Source of the DNA: Spirogloea muscicola
Taxonomy: Eukaryota > Streptophyta > Zygnematophyceae > Spirogloeales > Spirogloeaceae
DNA: 30,431 bases
Reading direction: 5' to 3'
Assembly (NCBI GenBank): GCA_009602725.1
Contig: WELB01000363.1
Coordinates: 1-30,431, forward strand
Numbering within the stretch: position 1 is the stretch's first letter; every line of letters begins with the position of its first letter. The position numbers and the translations under genes were made by a program. The notes below the pieces were generated by a model. That model was not told where the DNA came from. It saw only the letters and a program-made list of their open reading frames with translations, and made no database searches. Of the stretch, positions 12,521-23,535 are shown in pieces.

Positions 12521-12745
12521 GCTTCTAGTACTTGCCTGTGCGCTCGGCCACTCTGGCCATGTCACTCCAGACGCACAGGTGGCTCCCTCCCGCTCTCCTG
12601 GCTGACTTTCACTCCTGGCCGCTCTTTTCTTTCAGCAGCCGCGTTTCTTCGTCTTCCTCCCGCCGCCGCCGCAGCTGGCCCGCCGGCTCACCCGTGGCGG
12701 TGGCCGGCTGGCTGTTGCCCCCCACCCCCCCCCCCGGGCTCCACG
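12521..12745. other. 5' flank of the carrier gene
   Basis: A transition from repeat to a CpG- and C-rich zone, ending in an 11-C run (12725-12735) a few bases before the carrier start codon. It should contain the promoter and 5' UTR of the carrier gene, inferred from position. No TATA-like box is evident. Confidence 0.3.
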
Positions 12746-15700
12746 ATGCNGGCTCCGAGCCGACGCTGGCGGAGGTCCGGGAGGCTCTCGCCGAGTCCGC
12801 CGAGTGCCGCGAGCGTCGCATCCAGCAGCTCTTTGCCGTGTTCGACGCCGACCAGTCCGGCTCCCTGGACCACACCCAGATCGAGCGCGGCTTCCGCTCC
12901 CTCTCTCTCCCCTCCGACTACAAGTACGCCCGCGAGCTCCTCGAGGTCTGCGACCGCAACCGCGACGGCGTCTGCGACTTTGAGGTGCGGTCCCCTGCTG
13001 GATGGTGCAGGAGATGGCCGCCTCGCCCTCTCACTCGCCCCAGCCACACTCTCTCCGCCGCCGACACCTCCTCCGCCCATCGCTGCTTGCTCCGATCCGC
13101 TAGTCCCCTCGATCCCGCTCGACCCGATGTTGTGCCGGGGCGCTGAGCCGGTTCCGGCCAAGCTGCGCACCAGGAGTTCCGGCGGTATATGGATATGAAG
13201 GAGCTTGAGCTGTACCAGCTGTTCCAGGAGATCGACATCGAGAGCGATGGCCAGGTCACCGATCGCGAGCTGCAGGTGGCCCTTGGCAAAGCAGGTGCTC
13301 CCCCCGCCCTCGCCCTCGGTCTCGGCCTGCAAGCACCTGTGGCGGGGAGACAGTCTGCACCCATGCGCTGCTCTTGAAGCTATGCTCTGCCCTTTTGCCA
13401 AGCATCGCGAATACGAGGGCGCTCCCGCCGCACCTTGGAGTACATGCCGAGCACGCCCCTGCACTGAGCCTTCAGGCCGCAGGGACTGGACGGGACTTGC
13501 TCGGCCACCCTCCACTCCAAGTGGTCAAGGCTGGTCCAATTCATTGGGGGCGAGCAGGCGCTCCTCCTCCCCGTGGCTGTGTTTCAATTGCTTATTCTCC
13601 TGGCAATGAGCCGCAGCGCTCATCACCGGCTTGCAGGCGTAAACATCAAGGACGAGCAGCTGGCACAGTTTGTAGAACATGTTGACAAGGACAGGAATGG
13701 AATCATCACCTTTGGCGAGTGGCGTGACTTTCTCCTGCTGTACCCGCACAAGGCCACATTGGCCAACGTGTACCGGTACTGGGAAAAGATGCTCCACGTT
13801 GACATCGGGGAGCAGGTATGTTCGCCCTTGACTCACAATCAGAGATGACTGAGAGCTAGGGATCCTGGCTCTCCATGGATCTTAGCGACGAAGACCACAG
13901 GCTTGCGGCAGGAGCTCAGCTTCGGCCTTGCCGGAGAGACCGCCCCTCTGAGTAGCAGCCGCTCCAGTCCAGGTGTTGGAGGCTCAGAGACTGGAGCAAG
14001 GACTGAGTTCGTGGTCATGGCAGGCGATCATCCCCGAGGGCATCAGTCGCAACCACCACGAGGCGTGGCGCTACCTGCTGGCTGGGGGTGTGGCCGGAGC
14101 TGTGTCTCGCACTGCTACTGCACCCTTGGATAGACTCAAGGTGCTGCTCCAAGTACAGACCAGCTCGGGACCAGCAGCCTACCAAGGAGTTGTCAAGGGC
14201 CTTCAACAGATCTATGCACATGGCGGGGTGCAGGGCTTCTTCCGAGGCAATGGCATCAACATTGTGAGACCTTCTCCAGCCCCTTCTCCCTTCTCCCTTC
14301 ATCCATCATCCATCATCCATCATCTCTTGTCTGTGGTGAAAAGCTCGTGCTCAATGCTCGGGACACCAGCTGCAGCAATATCTGTCCGTCTCTGTTCTCG
14401 TGGCCTTTCAAAGCTTCTTCGCTACACCATATCATGTCAAAGTCTGCTGCACATGGCTGACTCCTTGTCTGCACTGCTGGTCGCTGGACTCTCAGTTCAA
14501 GGTGGCTCCAGAGTCTGCCATCAAGTTCTACGCTTATGAGATCATGAAGAAGGTTGTGGTCGGCAAGGAGCCTGACTCTGCGGTACGTCTGAGTGCTCGG
14601 CAGTAGGCCGCAGACGATGGCTAGTGTCGGTTAATGTGCCATGCCTTGCAGACATGGATGCTGTGAGCTTCAGCTGTATGAACACCAGTGTGTGCATACA
14701 CTCTTGGTGCTAGACCCGGTTGACCTCTATTTGAGCACCAGAGAGTCTGACAGGATGGTCTGGGGAACTGCAGCAGATTGGACCAGCTGGTCGACTCGTG
14801 GCAGGCGGCGTAGCTGGGGCAATTGCACAGACCGTTGTCTATCCTATTGACCTGGTGAAGACACGCCTACAGACGTATGCTACGGCCCCTGGACATCAAC
14901 CCCCCTCTCTCTTGGGCCTCTCAAAGTCAATCTTGATGCAGGAGGGCCCCAGGGCATTCTACCGCGGGCTAACCCCCTCCCTCCTCGGCATGATCCCGTA
15001 CGCTGGGCTAGACCTTGCCGCATACGAGTCCCTCAAAGATTTCAGTCGGCGTTTTCTTGCAGCCGGCGACGGTATGTACATGCAGCACCCATATCACATG
15101 CAGCATCCACATTTTTGACAGCATAGTCGCTGACCCGCAACCTCTTTGTGAATGATGAGAAGAGGAATGCAAACTTTGACCACTTTGTGTCAGATGCTTG
15201 CAGAGCCTGGGCCCGTCATTCAGCTTGCTTGTGGCACACTTTCTGGTGCATTTGGAGCAACTGTGGTGTACCCGCTTCAGCTGGTTCGTACTAGGTGAGC
15301 CTACAATGCGTCGAGACATCTGAATCACGCTGCCACACCTTTGTAGCCCGTGACAAGGACGGATGTCAATGTCCCCCGTCACTGCATTCACCCTTGGTGG
15401 TTGATCAGTCACTCACAGGCAGAGTGGCTTTGATATCGAGTTGTATCTGGCTGAGAACCCTCATTAGGAGGATCTGACCTGCCTGCTTAGCATGAGCAAG
15501 CCTGGGTGGTAGTATGATTGTGCGAAGACGACCGAGTGTGTCTGGGCATACTAGGGTGGTTTGCAATGACGTTGGTGAAACGGGAGGTAGCATTCTTGCT
15601 TGCTTCGAGTCCCAGACCCAAGGGACGGCTCACCATGGGTGCCAGCCCCCCTTTTGATACAACAGGTTACAAGCACAATGCCAAAGTAGTGCGGAGAAGT

Positions 15701-15858
15701 ACACAGGGATGCTGGATGTGTTTCACCAAACATGGAGACACGAAGGTCCTACTGGCTTCTACAAGGGGCTTTTGCCAAACATGCTGAAGGTTGCCCCGGC
15801 TGCCAGCATCACGTACATTGTTTATGAATCCATGAAAGAACGTCTGGCCCTGCCATAA
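12746..15858 (+). CDS. APC: Ca2+-binding mitochondrial ATP-Mg/phosphate carrier
   Basis: SCaMC/APC-type member of the mitochondrial carrier family (SLC25A23-25 class): exchanges ATP-Mg or ADP for phosphate across the inner membrane, with Ca2+ sensed by N-terminal EF-hands. Exons: 12746-12984, 13174-13294, 13637-13815, 14024-14263, 14496-14582, 14774-15071, 15204-15294, 15666-15858; about 482 residues, the family's usual size. EF-hand loops: [38 protein letters not shown] and [13 protein letters not shown]. Three carrier repeats follow, with signatures [20 protein letters not shown] and [10 protein letters not shown], plus [20 protein letters not shown] and [21 protein letters not shown]-terminus: SMKERLALP-stop. 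ATG at 12746 lies in the right place but is in frame only if the N at 12750 stands for two bases; exon phases downstream are all consistent. A frame open upstream to 12532 runs into repeat and is not a credible N-terminus. Confidence 0.93.
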
Positions 15859-16019
15859 GCTTGGCATCTACTGCTGCAACGCTCCACTGTACGCTGCGGG
15901 GGCTGCCTTGAAGGTGAGTGCTCACAGAACGTGCTAGAGTAAATTGTAGAGAGGTAGCTTCAAGCGCCTGACATTAGTGGAGGTGGGTAGCATGGTTTAA
16001 CTGCTGGAACTCGCAGAAT

Positions 16020-16305
16020 ATGGCTCATCGTGGGTGCCAGCTCCCTGTTTGCGAACAGGTCACAAAGCTAAGTGCCAAAGTAGCGCAGATAAAGTACCCC
16101 GGTGCGCTGGATGACTTTCACCAGACATGGAGGCACAAAAGACCTACTGGCTTCAACAAGGGGGCTTCTGGCAGATTTAAGGGTTGCCCCGCCTGCAAGG
16201 ATAACTAGTATGAGAGCGTGAAAGAACATCTGGCCGTGCTATGCTCTTGGCGATGAGTGCTGCAATGCTGCACTTGCGCTGCTGGGTTCTCTTGAAGGTA
16301 TGTGC
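16020..16305 (+). pseudogene. Decayed tandem copy of the carrier's last exon
   Basis: Aligns with 15630-15920, the end of the last intron, the whole final exon and part of the 3' flank, offset 384-395 bp. Shared landmarks: TGGGTGCCAGC, the acceptor AACAG|GT, DDFHQTWRHKRPTGFNKG (parent [19 protein letters not shown]), a diverged ESVKEHLAV (parent ESMKERLAL) and CTTGAAGGT. Used as an alternative last exon, it would stop after three codons (AGC TAA), so it is a pseudo-exon. Its divergence is much larger than expected for an assembly duplicate. Confidence 0.8.
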
Positions 16306-17300
16306 TCATCTCTGACAATATTTCCATTGGTGCTATGTGAGTTGGACTGCCGGTGTGCAGTCAGGAGGCTGTACATTCAAGTGCTACTTGGTGTTTGCTG
16401 GAACAAAGTCGGGCTAGGCTGCTGCTCAGCACTCTACTCCTGGGTCCGGTTGTTGGAGTTTGCAGGCAGAAATACCACCTCAGGTGCATGCTTCAAGCAT
16501 CAGGTATGGACAAGGCAAGAGACTGATAGCAAGTTCTTGTGCCGTCTGAGACAGGCGGCCGTGTGATCTGGTGCAGTCACCCTCCAATCACTCATGGAGG
16601 GAGACGCTTTCCCTCTGACGTTGTCATAGGTCAGTAGTCACTTGGGCTTGATCTTAGCTGCTTCACAGGTCATGATGCTCACTACCCAGGTAAGATGCTC
16701 TCTGATACCCCGATCTGACAATGCTGTCAGCTCCATGCCGTTGCTGCCGTGGAAAAATGCACTGCTGTGTGAAATCTGCTGACAACGCACTGGAGCAAGC
16801 TTATGCAATCTTTGTCCGGATCCTGGCGGTGACTGTGCAGGTAAAAGCGTCTGGCAGCAGCTCCAGTTCGTTGCACGACCACTCATTACTCCTGAGGGCA
16901 TGTCTCAAATACTGCTCTACATGCTGCACCACATTTGTCCAGTGACTTGTCCAACGGAGACTCGTGAAACTCAGCGCAGGTTACATGCTCCATATGAAAT
17001 CGTTGAATGGGTCTGGCTTTTATTAGGCCTATTTATCAGGCTCTCCGTGCATGGAGATACATGGACAGCCCTTGTAGTATTTGAGGGCCAGATTGTGGAT
17101 CTGCACGGGCATGTTGCTCCATGCTTGATCTTCGCCATTCTTTATGAGTGATGGGGTTTTTGTCCACCTGATGAAGCTATCGATTGCACCTGTACCGTAC
17201 TAAAGTTGGGGCGATGCCAGCCGTGTGAGAAGTGGCTCCAACGGTTGCTAGCTACAGAAAGCTGACGCAATGCACTTAGGAGTTAAAAGAGGAAGTCGGT
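16306..17300. other. Intergenic, nothing recognised
   Basis: Weak similarity to the carrier 3' flank continues to about 16420 (ATTCAAGTGC and TGCTGGAAC strings), suggesting the tandem duplication extended further. An 83-codon plus-strand frame at 16900-17151 has no family resemblance and no splice context. I see no RNA gene. Confidence 0.35.
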
Positions 17301-18286
17301 AGTGGCTATTTCTCAGGCACGGCTGGTAAAGCCAGCCGAGTGCAAACAGAGGGGTTCTAGGAATGCATCTACACTATGCGAAGTGGCAGGCTGGCAACTT
17401 AGGGCCCTTTCAAAACCCCGTGACAGCATCGTGAAGTCAGGTGTGCACGAGGATATTGGTAGGAGCCCCACGGAGCAAGGCGGAGGCGAGGGAGCAGGAC
17501 GGGCAGCACGGTGGGAGACGAGCTAGGTGGGACGCATGGCCTGCTGGAGGTAGGAGGCGCACGCTCGTTGCTGGCCAAGCAGTGGAGCAGGGGCGGAGCA
17601 CCCCGCACCGCAGGTTGTGGCAGGGAGTTGAACCAGTGGAGAAGCTTTTGTACGAGGGGGCCATTGGTGGGAAAGGCACGCCCAAGCAATCCCACAGCAT
17701 TGCAGACTGCGTCACCGGCCTCCTCCGCTGATAGGGGTCGAATAGTTGGTGATAACAACGTCTGCACTAAGTCCTGGGTTTCCGCCAGATTGCGACGAGG
17801 GCTGCGCGCCGCGTTTGGAGATGACCGCTGGCGCCATTCACATTGGCCACGTATTAGCCAACCTGCAGGATTGCTAGACAAGGTGTTACGGGGGAGATCA
17901 TGTGAAGTCGAAGAAGAGAAGGCGCGCGGTGCGCATGAAATGAAAAGGTGGCCAAGCCAGAACATGATTGAGGCAAAAAGTAGTGCAAAAATTCTGGGGC
18001 TACATGAAATGAAGCCCTATGCTAAGGTGGCCTAGGTGATAGTGTGACATTTGTCCCCCGGGTGAGCACATACAGAGAAGAAGAAGGGCGAGGACTGTGG
18101 AAAGGCAGCCAACAAAAGGACACGGCCCAGAGGAGCCAGAAAGTTTCGATAGCCCTGCATGTGCCGGACCTCAGTAACCTCCATAAGCTAGCAAAGCTGT
18201 GTGCATTGCTGTGTGATGTAGATCGCTTGTTGTCCCCGTCGCTTGTTGGACCTTGTCCGATTCTGTCGGGCTGGCATTTCACGGGC
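17301..18286. repeat. Repeat-derived region, origin unclear
   Basis: A perfect hairpin CGGCTGG-TAAAG-CCAGCCG at 17320-17338 belongs to the hairpin family. A 188-codon minus-strand frame (17399-17965) shows no family I recognise; it overlaps the LINE-tail string GGCGCGCGGTGCGCA at about 17919. A reversed LTRG box lies at about 18058-18075 and a diverged CCTTGTCCGATTCTGTCGGGC unit at about 18250. The pieces look like stacked, decayed insertions. Confidence 0.4.
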
Positions 18287-19165
18287 CTCGCTCCGTCTGA
18301 CCTTCGAGGGCGCGCCCGGCTGCTCTCAGCCTCCTCCCCTGAGGCGGCGGCGTGGTTATCGCTCCCACTCCACGCGCCGCTCACCATGCCCGATGAGGTC
18401 TTCAGGAAGGCGGTCCACCGGCTCTTGAGCCTCCTCCCTCGCTGCCTCGTGGGCGTCACTCAGTGCGAGTGCGGTGCCCGTCACGCTGAACCTGCGGAGC
18501 TGGCTGCCCATATGCTCCGTTGCGCGCACGGGGGCGAGCGGACCGCTTCCCACGATCTCCTGCGAGATGGTATGAAGGAGGTGTTTTCGGAGGCTGGCTT
18601 TGAAGGTCGCGGTGGAGGACTCCTCCATACTGCCCATCCAGCTGGGCGCGGACGGCCAGCCCCATACGCGACGCGCCGACCTGGTCGCCATCCCGCCCGG
18701 CGGCGGTCCCCGCATCATCGCTGATGTGGTGACAACTGACTGCAACGACTCCGCCAATCCCACCAGATCGGCGTCGTTTGCAGGGCACGCGGTCGGCCAA
18801 GCGGCCCGGGGCAAGGGGCGAAAATATGCTGATCACCCGGTGGGGGATGAATTCGCGGCCCTGGCGATGGATGTACACGGGGCTTTCCGCAGCCGCTGGC
18901 TGGATCTCCTTCAGCGGCTGGCCCGCCAGGCCATCGACCGGCGGCCGGGTCTGCCAGGGGCGAGGCCCGGCTTCAACGCCGCCGGTTCGCTCGCACAAGT
19001 CTTCCGCATGCGCCTGGCCGTATCGCTTCAAAGCTCCCTTGCCGACGACGTCCACACACGAGCAGGCCGTGCTATGGCTGCCGCCTCTGGGTCTCGGCAG
19101 AGTGCCTCTTTCCCTGCAGCGAGCTACTCAGACCTGATGTTGCTCACTCGTGGGTACTGAGCTTT
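18287..19165 (+). mobile_element. LINE fragment: C-terminal zinc-knuckle and nuclease-like domain
   Basis: C-terminal part of a non-LTR reverse-transcriptase protein. It reads SDLRGRARLLSASSPEAAAW, then a zinc-binding pattern C-x-C-x12-H-x3-C (18468-18525) followed by HGGERTASHDLLRD, and RADLVAI, ADVV and a Lys-Tyr pair. This order resembles the CCHC plus restriction-like endonuclease tail of R2-like and other early-branching LINEs. It ends at 19160 with YSDLMLLTRGY-stop. The reverse transcriptase domain is missing and the frame is not intact, so this is a 5'-truncated, dead copy. Base composition is much more GC-rich than the older copies at 431-930 and 22923-23310, suggesting a younger insertion. 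The family-level call is good; the clade is inferred. Confidence 0.7.
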
Positions 19166-19183
19166 CCTCTGCATCGTCTATGT

Positions 19184-19305
19184 GTTCTGCAGTGTTCTGT
19201 AGTGTAGTCCTTTTTCCGGCTCCTCTTCTTTGGCTTTGGACATTGTCCATTCCTTTTTGGGCTGGCTTTGCCAGCCCCTCTTCTCTATGGGCGTGCACTT
19301 CTCTC
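19184..19305 (+). mobile_element. Hairpin element, left arm of an inverted pair
   Basis: Full-length relative (122 bp) of the insert at 11937-12059, opposite orientation. It starts TGTTCTGCAGTG, contains ATTGTCCATTC and the hairpin GGCTGGC-TTT-GCCAGCC, and ends at GCACTTCTCT. Flanking target duplications are not visible. Confidence 0.7.
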
Positions 19306-19403
19306 CCCCACTTCGGACGTGCTCACACCTTGTCAGCAGCCGCAGGTCGGACAGATGCATGAGCAGGCGTGCTGGAGTCGGCCCGTCTACAGCGCGAGGC
19401 GGC

Positions 19404-19508
19404 AGAGATGTGCGCGCCCATAGAGAAGAGGGGCTGGCAAAGCCAGCCTGAAAAAAGAGTGGACAATGTCCAAAGCCAAAGAAGAAGGAGCCGGGAAAAG
19501 GACTACGC
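19404..19508 (-). mobile_element. Hairpin element, right arm of an inverted pair
   Basis: Inverted copy of 19184-19305 across a spacer of about 98 bp, roughly 90 percent alike by eye, truncated at its right end (GGACTAC, then unrelated sequence). Together the arms could form a long hairpin just upstream of the fructokinase gene. Confidence 0.7.
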
Positions 19509-19720
19509 AGCCAGGGCAGGGCCAGCACGAAGATGGCAAGGCATGCGCAGGGGAATCGGAAGCCGCAGTCGACATGCCATGGCCGGGAAGGCCGGCTCCC
19601 CTGGGTGCAGCGGCACAGTGCGGCTGCAGCGGCTGGCCCGCGCAGGACCCACGAGGCCGCACGCCGGCGCCGCCGGCTAGCCGGGCGCGCCGCGTGGCGG
19701 GCAGCGCGTGCGCCAAGTGC

Positions 19721-19851
19721 NNNNNNNNNNNNNNNNNNNNNNNNNNNNNNNNNNNNNNNNNNNNNNNNNNNNNNNNNNNNNNNNNNNNNNNNNNNNNNNN
19801 NNNNNNNNNNNNNNNNNNNNNNNNNNNNNNNNNNNNNNNNNNNNNNNNNNN
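19721..19851. other. Assembly gap of 131 N
   Basis: A run of N inside an extremely GC-rich stretch. It removes the start codon and probably part of the transit peptide of the fructokinase gene. Its true length is unknown. Confidence 0.99.
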
Positions 19852-22076
19852 GAACTCCCGCCCGCCCCCGGCCGCAGCCGTGGCGCGCCACGGCGCCGCC
19901 CCGGGCGCGGCGCCGGTGGTGTGCCTGGGCGAGCTGCTCATCGACTTTGTGCCGACGCAGAGCGGCGTCTCGCTGGCCCAGGCCGAGGCCTTCGTCAAGG
20001 CTCCCGGCGGCGCCCCTGCCAACGTCGCCGTCGGCATCGTGCGCCTCGGCGGCCATGCCGCATTCGTCGGCAAGGTGAGCCGCCTCCCCACCGCTCGCCT
20101 CGTTGCGTCACTCTGCCCGCCCTCTCTTCCGACCGAGCTCAGCAGTGTTGCTCGGCCCCGAGCTTGCCACCAAGCCCTGCCGTTGTTGAGCAGTGCCCGG
20201 GGACAAGCATTGATGGCGGCAGCACCTGTCAGAGCTGCGGAAGCCCGCTGGCCCTTGGTCTGGCCCCCCCGGCTACGCCTGCAGTAGCAGCGGGGCTGGT
20301 GGTCCCGCGAGGCTGTAAGCCTGGCGTCTGAAGGAGCCTAGCGTCGGGACTGTGCGCTCTTCGGATGGCCTTTGGCCCAGCAGGTTGGGGAGGACGAGTT
20401 CGGGCACATGCTGGTTGACATTCTGAAAGAGAACGGAGTGGAAGTGCGCGGCGTCAAGTTCGACAAGGGAGCCCGCACGGCCCTCGCGTTCGTGACGCTG
20501 CGGGAGGACGGCGAGCGGGAGTTCATGTTCTACAGGAACCCAAGCGCGGACATGCTTTTGAGTGCGGCCGACCTTGAGCTGGGCCTGATCAAGGAGGTAT
20601 CTGTGCCAGCCCCCCAACCCAATAGGCCCGCTGACGCTCAGTGGCACTTGCGATAATGTCCCTCGTGTCGTTGGTAAGTCAAGGGCGTGGCACAGGGCCA
20701 CGCACAGCATCTGAGCGACCTCACCTTGCACTCTCATCAAACTCAGTCTGCTTCTGCACGTCAGCCACCGCTCCATGCTGATTGGTAATGGAGATGCTGA
20801 AGGTGCTGCTGGGTGGCACCTCGGTGTGCAGGCATCCATCTTCCACTACGGTTCGATCAGCCTCATTGCAGACCCATGCCGCAGTGCGCACATAGCAGCC
20901 ATGGAGACCGCCAAGGGTGCAGGGGCGCTTCTCTCCTATGATCCAAACCTGAGGTTGCCGCTATGGGAGTCAGCAGAGGCTGCGAGGTCAGGGATCCGCA
21001 GCATCTGGGAGGAGGCGGACGTCATCAAGGTCAGTGGCCGCTGCCACTCTCTTGGGGCGCAAGTTACAAATCAGCTCCGGCCAGCAAGGCCGGGAGACAG
21101 CTGACACTGCACGCTACTCCTTTCATAGATTGCTTAATGTCCAGATTGTAAGGCCGCTACATCATTTCCCCCCGTCTCTGTCACTTGGACGCCCACTGCC
21201 CGGGCCTGTCCACCCTCTTGCTCAGACACCCTTCGCTTCCAGAAGGTCTCCGTCAGCTGCTTGCCTTGTCAGATGATACTGACCTGCAGTAGCACTGTGC
21301 GTGATGCCCAGATAAGCGAGGAAGAAATCACATTCTTGACGGACGGGGGTGACCCATCGAGTGATGAGGCTGCACTGGCCCTTTTCCACGATAAATTGAG
21401 GCTGCTCATAGTCACCGAGGGGAAGGACGGGTGCCGGTACTACACCAAGGTACTGTTGATCTCCAACTGATCCACTGAACCCCGTCCGTGGCTCTTTCAG
21501 CACACGACACTGCCTTGCAAAAATGGAAGTGCCAGTACCAGAGTGGGATGGGGTTGTTGCGGATGTGCAGATGGACAGTGGGCCGAGTACAGCTGCTCGC
21601 ACTGTCAGTCTCAATCTGCTCGACAGAGTCCCGGGGCTTGCATGTCTGCGCGAGTGCTGAGGAGGTGGGCCTTGCGACTGTCAGGAACTTCGGGGGAGGG
21701 TCGGTGGCTTTCGGGTGAAGGCCGTGGATGCGACTGGAGCCGGTGATGCCTTTGTGGCAGGGTTTCTGACGCAGTTGGCGCGAGACCCAAGCATCATGGA
21801 GGTCCGCTCCTGGAAGCTTTCAGCCAGTAGCACTACGTGATGGGCTTGCAAGCAGCAGGGGCAGCAGGGTGCGGCAGCGCGCGGTGGTGACAGGGGGAAT
21901 CGTTTTGGGGGTGTCAGGAGAAGGCGAGGCTGGAGGAGGCGCTGCGGTTCGCCAATGCGTGCGGGGCTCTGGCGAGCACGTCGCGGGGGGCCATCCCTTC
22001 GCTGCCCACGGAGGCGGCGGCGCGGCACCTCATGGCATCAAGTGGCATCGAGGAGGCCAGGAAGGGTGCCAAATGA
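19852..22076 (+). CDS. FRK: Fructokinase (PfkB family), 5' end missing in gap
   Basis: PfkB-type fructokinase: ATP-dependent phosphorylation of fructose to fructose 6-phosphate, feeding starch synthesis and glycolysis. Visible exons: 19852-20074 (5' incomplete), 20384-20596, 20832-21029, 21312-21449, 21685-21801, 21918-22076; all introns are phase 0 and give about 348 residues. Motifs: [37 protein letters not shown] (PfkB signature 1), [69 protein letters not shown] and the catalytic [13 protein letters not shown]. At least 20 residues precede the kinase core, and Ala/Arg-rich frames lie upstream of the gap (for example from ATG 19533), so a plastid isoform with a transit peptide is likely but unproven. 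The substrate follows from close similarity to plant fructokinases rather than ribokinase or adenosine kinase. Confidence 0.93.
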
Positions 22077-22194
22077 AGGACCACACAAGGCGAGCAAGCA
22101 AGCAATTGAAAAGCAGGCAATGAGGACGAGTAACCCCGGGAGAGGCGGGGGGAGAGAGAGGGTGAGTGAGTCGCACTTCCAAAGAGAGGACGAT

Positions 22195-22860
22195 GGCTGT
22201 GAAAGGCCGGTTCAGGAGAAGCAGCGCTTCCAACAGAGGGCGACAGGCTGTTGACAGCCAGTCCACAAGAGCATGAATAAGGTCCAAATATTGTGCGAGC
22301 TTCTCCTCGAAGGAGGCGATAGTTGTGAGACGCCAGCCCAAAAAACGACAGGACATTGTCTAAATGGGCCGTAACGTGTTAAACTACATACCATGCAAGG
22401 GGTTAACAAGTGGCTACGACTCATCCGCCAGGTTCGCCGAGTGGATGAAAGTCTCTCCCAGCAAAGAAGGACAAGCAGCACTTTCAAAGGAGTGCTGCTT
22501 GTCCCTTGACGAAATGAATGGGGAAGGACAAGAAGCTCTGTTAAGGGGGCGGGAAAGAATCGAGTTCTCCAAAAGGGGGCGAGGGCTCTGAAAGCCAGCG
22601 CAGAAGCTATGGACAAGGTCCATACGGCCGGTAGGTGCTGAAAGGAGACAGCGCTACCAATTGACAGGTGGCTGTGAGAGGCCAGCCCAAAAGAATTGGA
22701 AAGATCTAAAGGGGCCGGATGGCACAATAGCAAGATACTATTCGCAAAGACATCAATGGTGCTAAAACCACACGGCTATGCAAGGTACTACGGCAGTAGA
22801 AATGAAAGAGAGGTCTTCTCCAGAGGGGGCGAGGTTGTGAAATGCCAGCCGAGCGAGGCG
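22195..22860 (-). repeat. Array of six degenerate hairpin-family units
   Basis: Cores lie near 22195, 22245, 22321, 22581, 22668 and 22831. The common form is a CTCCAAAGGGGGCGAGG lead, GGCTGTGAGAGGCCAGCC, then CAAAAGAATGGACAAGGTC. Units are 30-60 percent diverged by eye and unevenly spaced, so this is a cluster of old insertions or a decayed tandem array. No protein-coding or CRISPR-like regularity. Confidence 0.6.
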
Positions 22861-22922
22861 ACGAGGTCTGCAGTCGCTGAACAGCCCGAGAGAGGAAGTG
22901 AACTCTGCCAAGGAAGACTGAA

Positions 22923-23310
22923 GTGTGTGTGGTCAGTAACGAAGGGCCTGAGCGGCCAAGTACCAAGGCAAACACATTGACAGATGTACATCAACTGCTG
23001 CAAAGCTGACCCGCTCAGTAAGCACGAGTCAGCACATAGAGGTCGCTAGTGATGCCCGAATACCGGTTGGCAGTTGACAAGCCCTCGTGCCATCAGCTAA
23101 GGCTAGACCAGCTTTCTGGTGCAAAGCTGCAAAGCTGGGCTGACACACGACGTCGCAAAAACAGCAAATCGGCTGTCGGCATGCCCAGCTCCGCTGGAAG
23201 CATATCCTCACGTCGTGCACATCCTGGACTGGCGACATTCTCAAGCAGGGCATGACGACGAGGACCCATTAGGCATCCAAAGGTATCAATTGCGGCTGGT
23301 AGGAGGTGAT
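22923..23310 (-). mobile_element. Reverse-oriented LINE 3' end, homologous to 431-930
   Basis: On the minus strand this reads PAAIDTFGCLMGPRRHALLE-like sequence (23300-23225), a degenerate stretch, SDLYVLTRAY-like codons at about 23045-23010, and the tail with GTACATCTGTCAATGTG (about 22990-22972). Order and spacing match 431-915 closely. Unlike the copy at 11881, its tail carries no insertion. Decayed and 5'-truncated. Confidence 0.6.
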
Positions 23311-23535
23311 CGCTTGGGGGCAGTCAGAGTAGTGCCGGAGCTCTCTGCTCGGCGCGGTTTACTGCGTGGCAGTAAGTTGGCACTCGCGTTCCCCTCCTGT
23401 CACAACCACATGGACTCAAGGCGCGTGGGAGTTGGGAGGGGGCGGGGGCTGTGAAAGGAGGAAGGCGAAGAAGACGAAGAGGCGGCCCGAAACGGCTGAC
23501 GAGCGCGGGAGCGGAGGAGCGGGCGGAGGGGGAGG

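Noticed and set aside
12532-12745. Upstream in-frame ATG as the carrier start
   Set aside because: The frame runs through repeat sequence and a poly-C tract and gives an N-terminus unlike the family; the ATG at 12746 is favoured despite the N problem.
16900-17151. 83-codon plus-strand frame
   Set aside because: No family resemblance, no splice context, and a length expected by chance in this composition.
17399-17965. 188-codon minus-strand frame as a host gene
   Set aside because: It overlaps hairpin and LINE-tail strings and shows no conserved motif; more likely repeat-derived.
19466-20287. Long frame running through the N gap
   Set aside because: The frame is open only because N codons are read as X. 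It overlaps the right hairpin arm, so its upstream part is not a trustworthy fructokinase N-terminus.
19852-22076. Ribokinase or adenosine kinase instead of fructokinase
   Set aside because: The [10 protein letters not shown]-x-PCRSAH and [12 protein letters not shown] motifs are specific to plant-type fructokinases.
22195-22860. Regular repeats suggesting a CRISPR-like array
   Set aside because: Units are diverged and unevenly spaced, match dispersed copies elsewhere, and the genome is eukaryotic.
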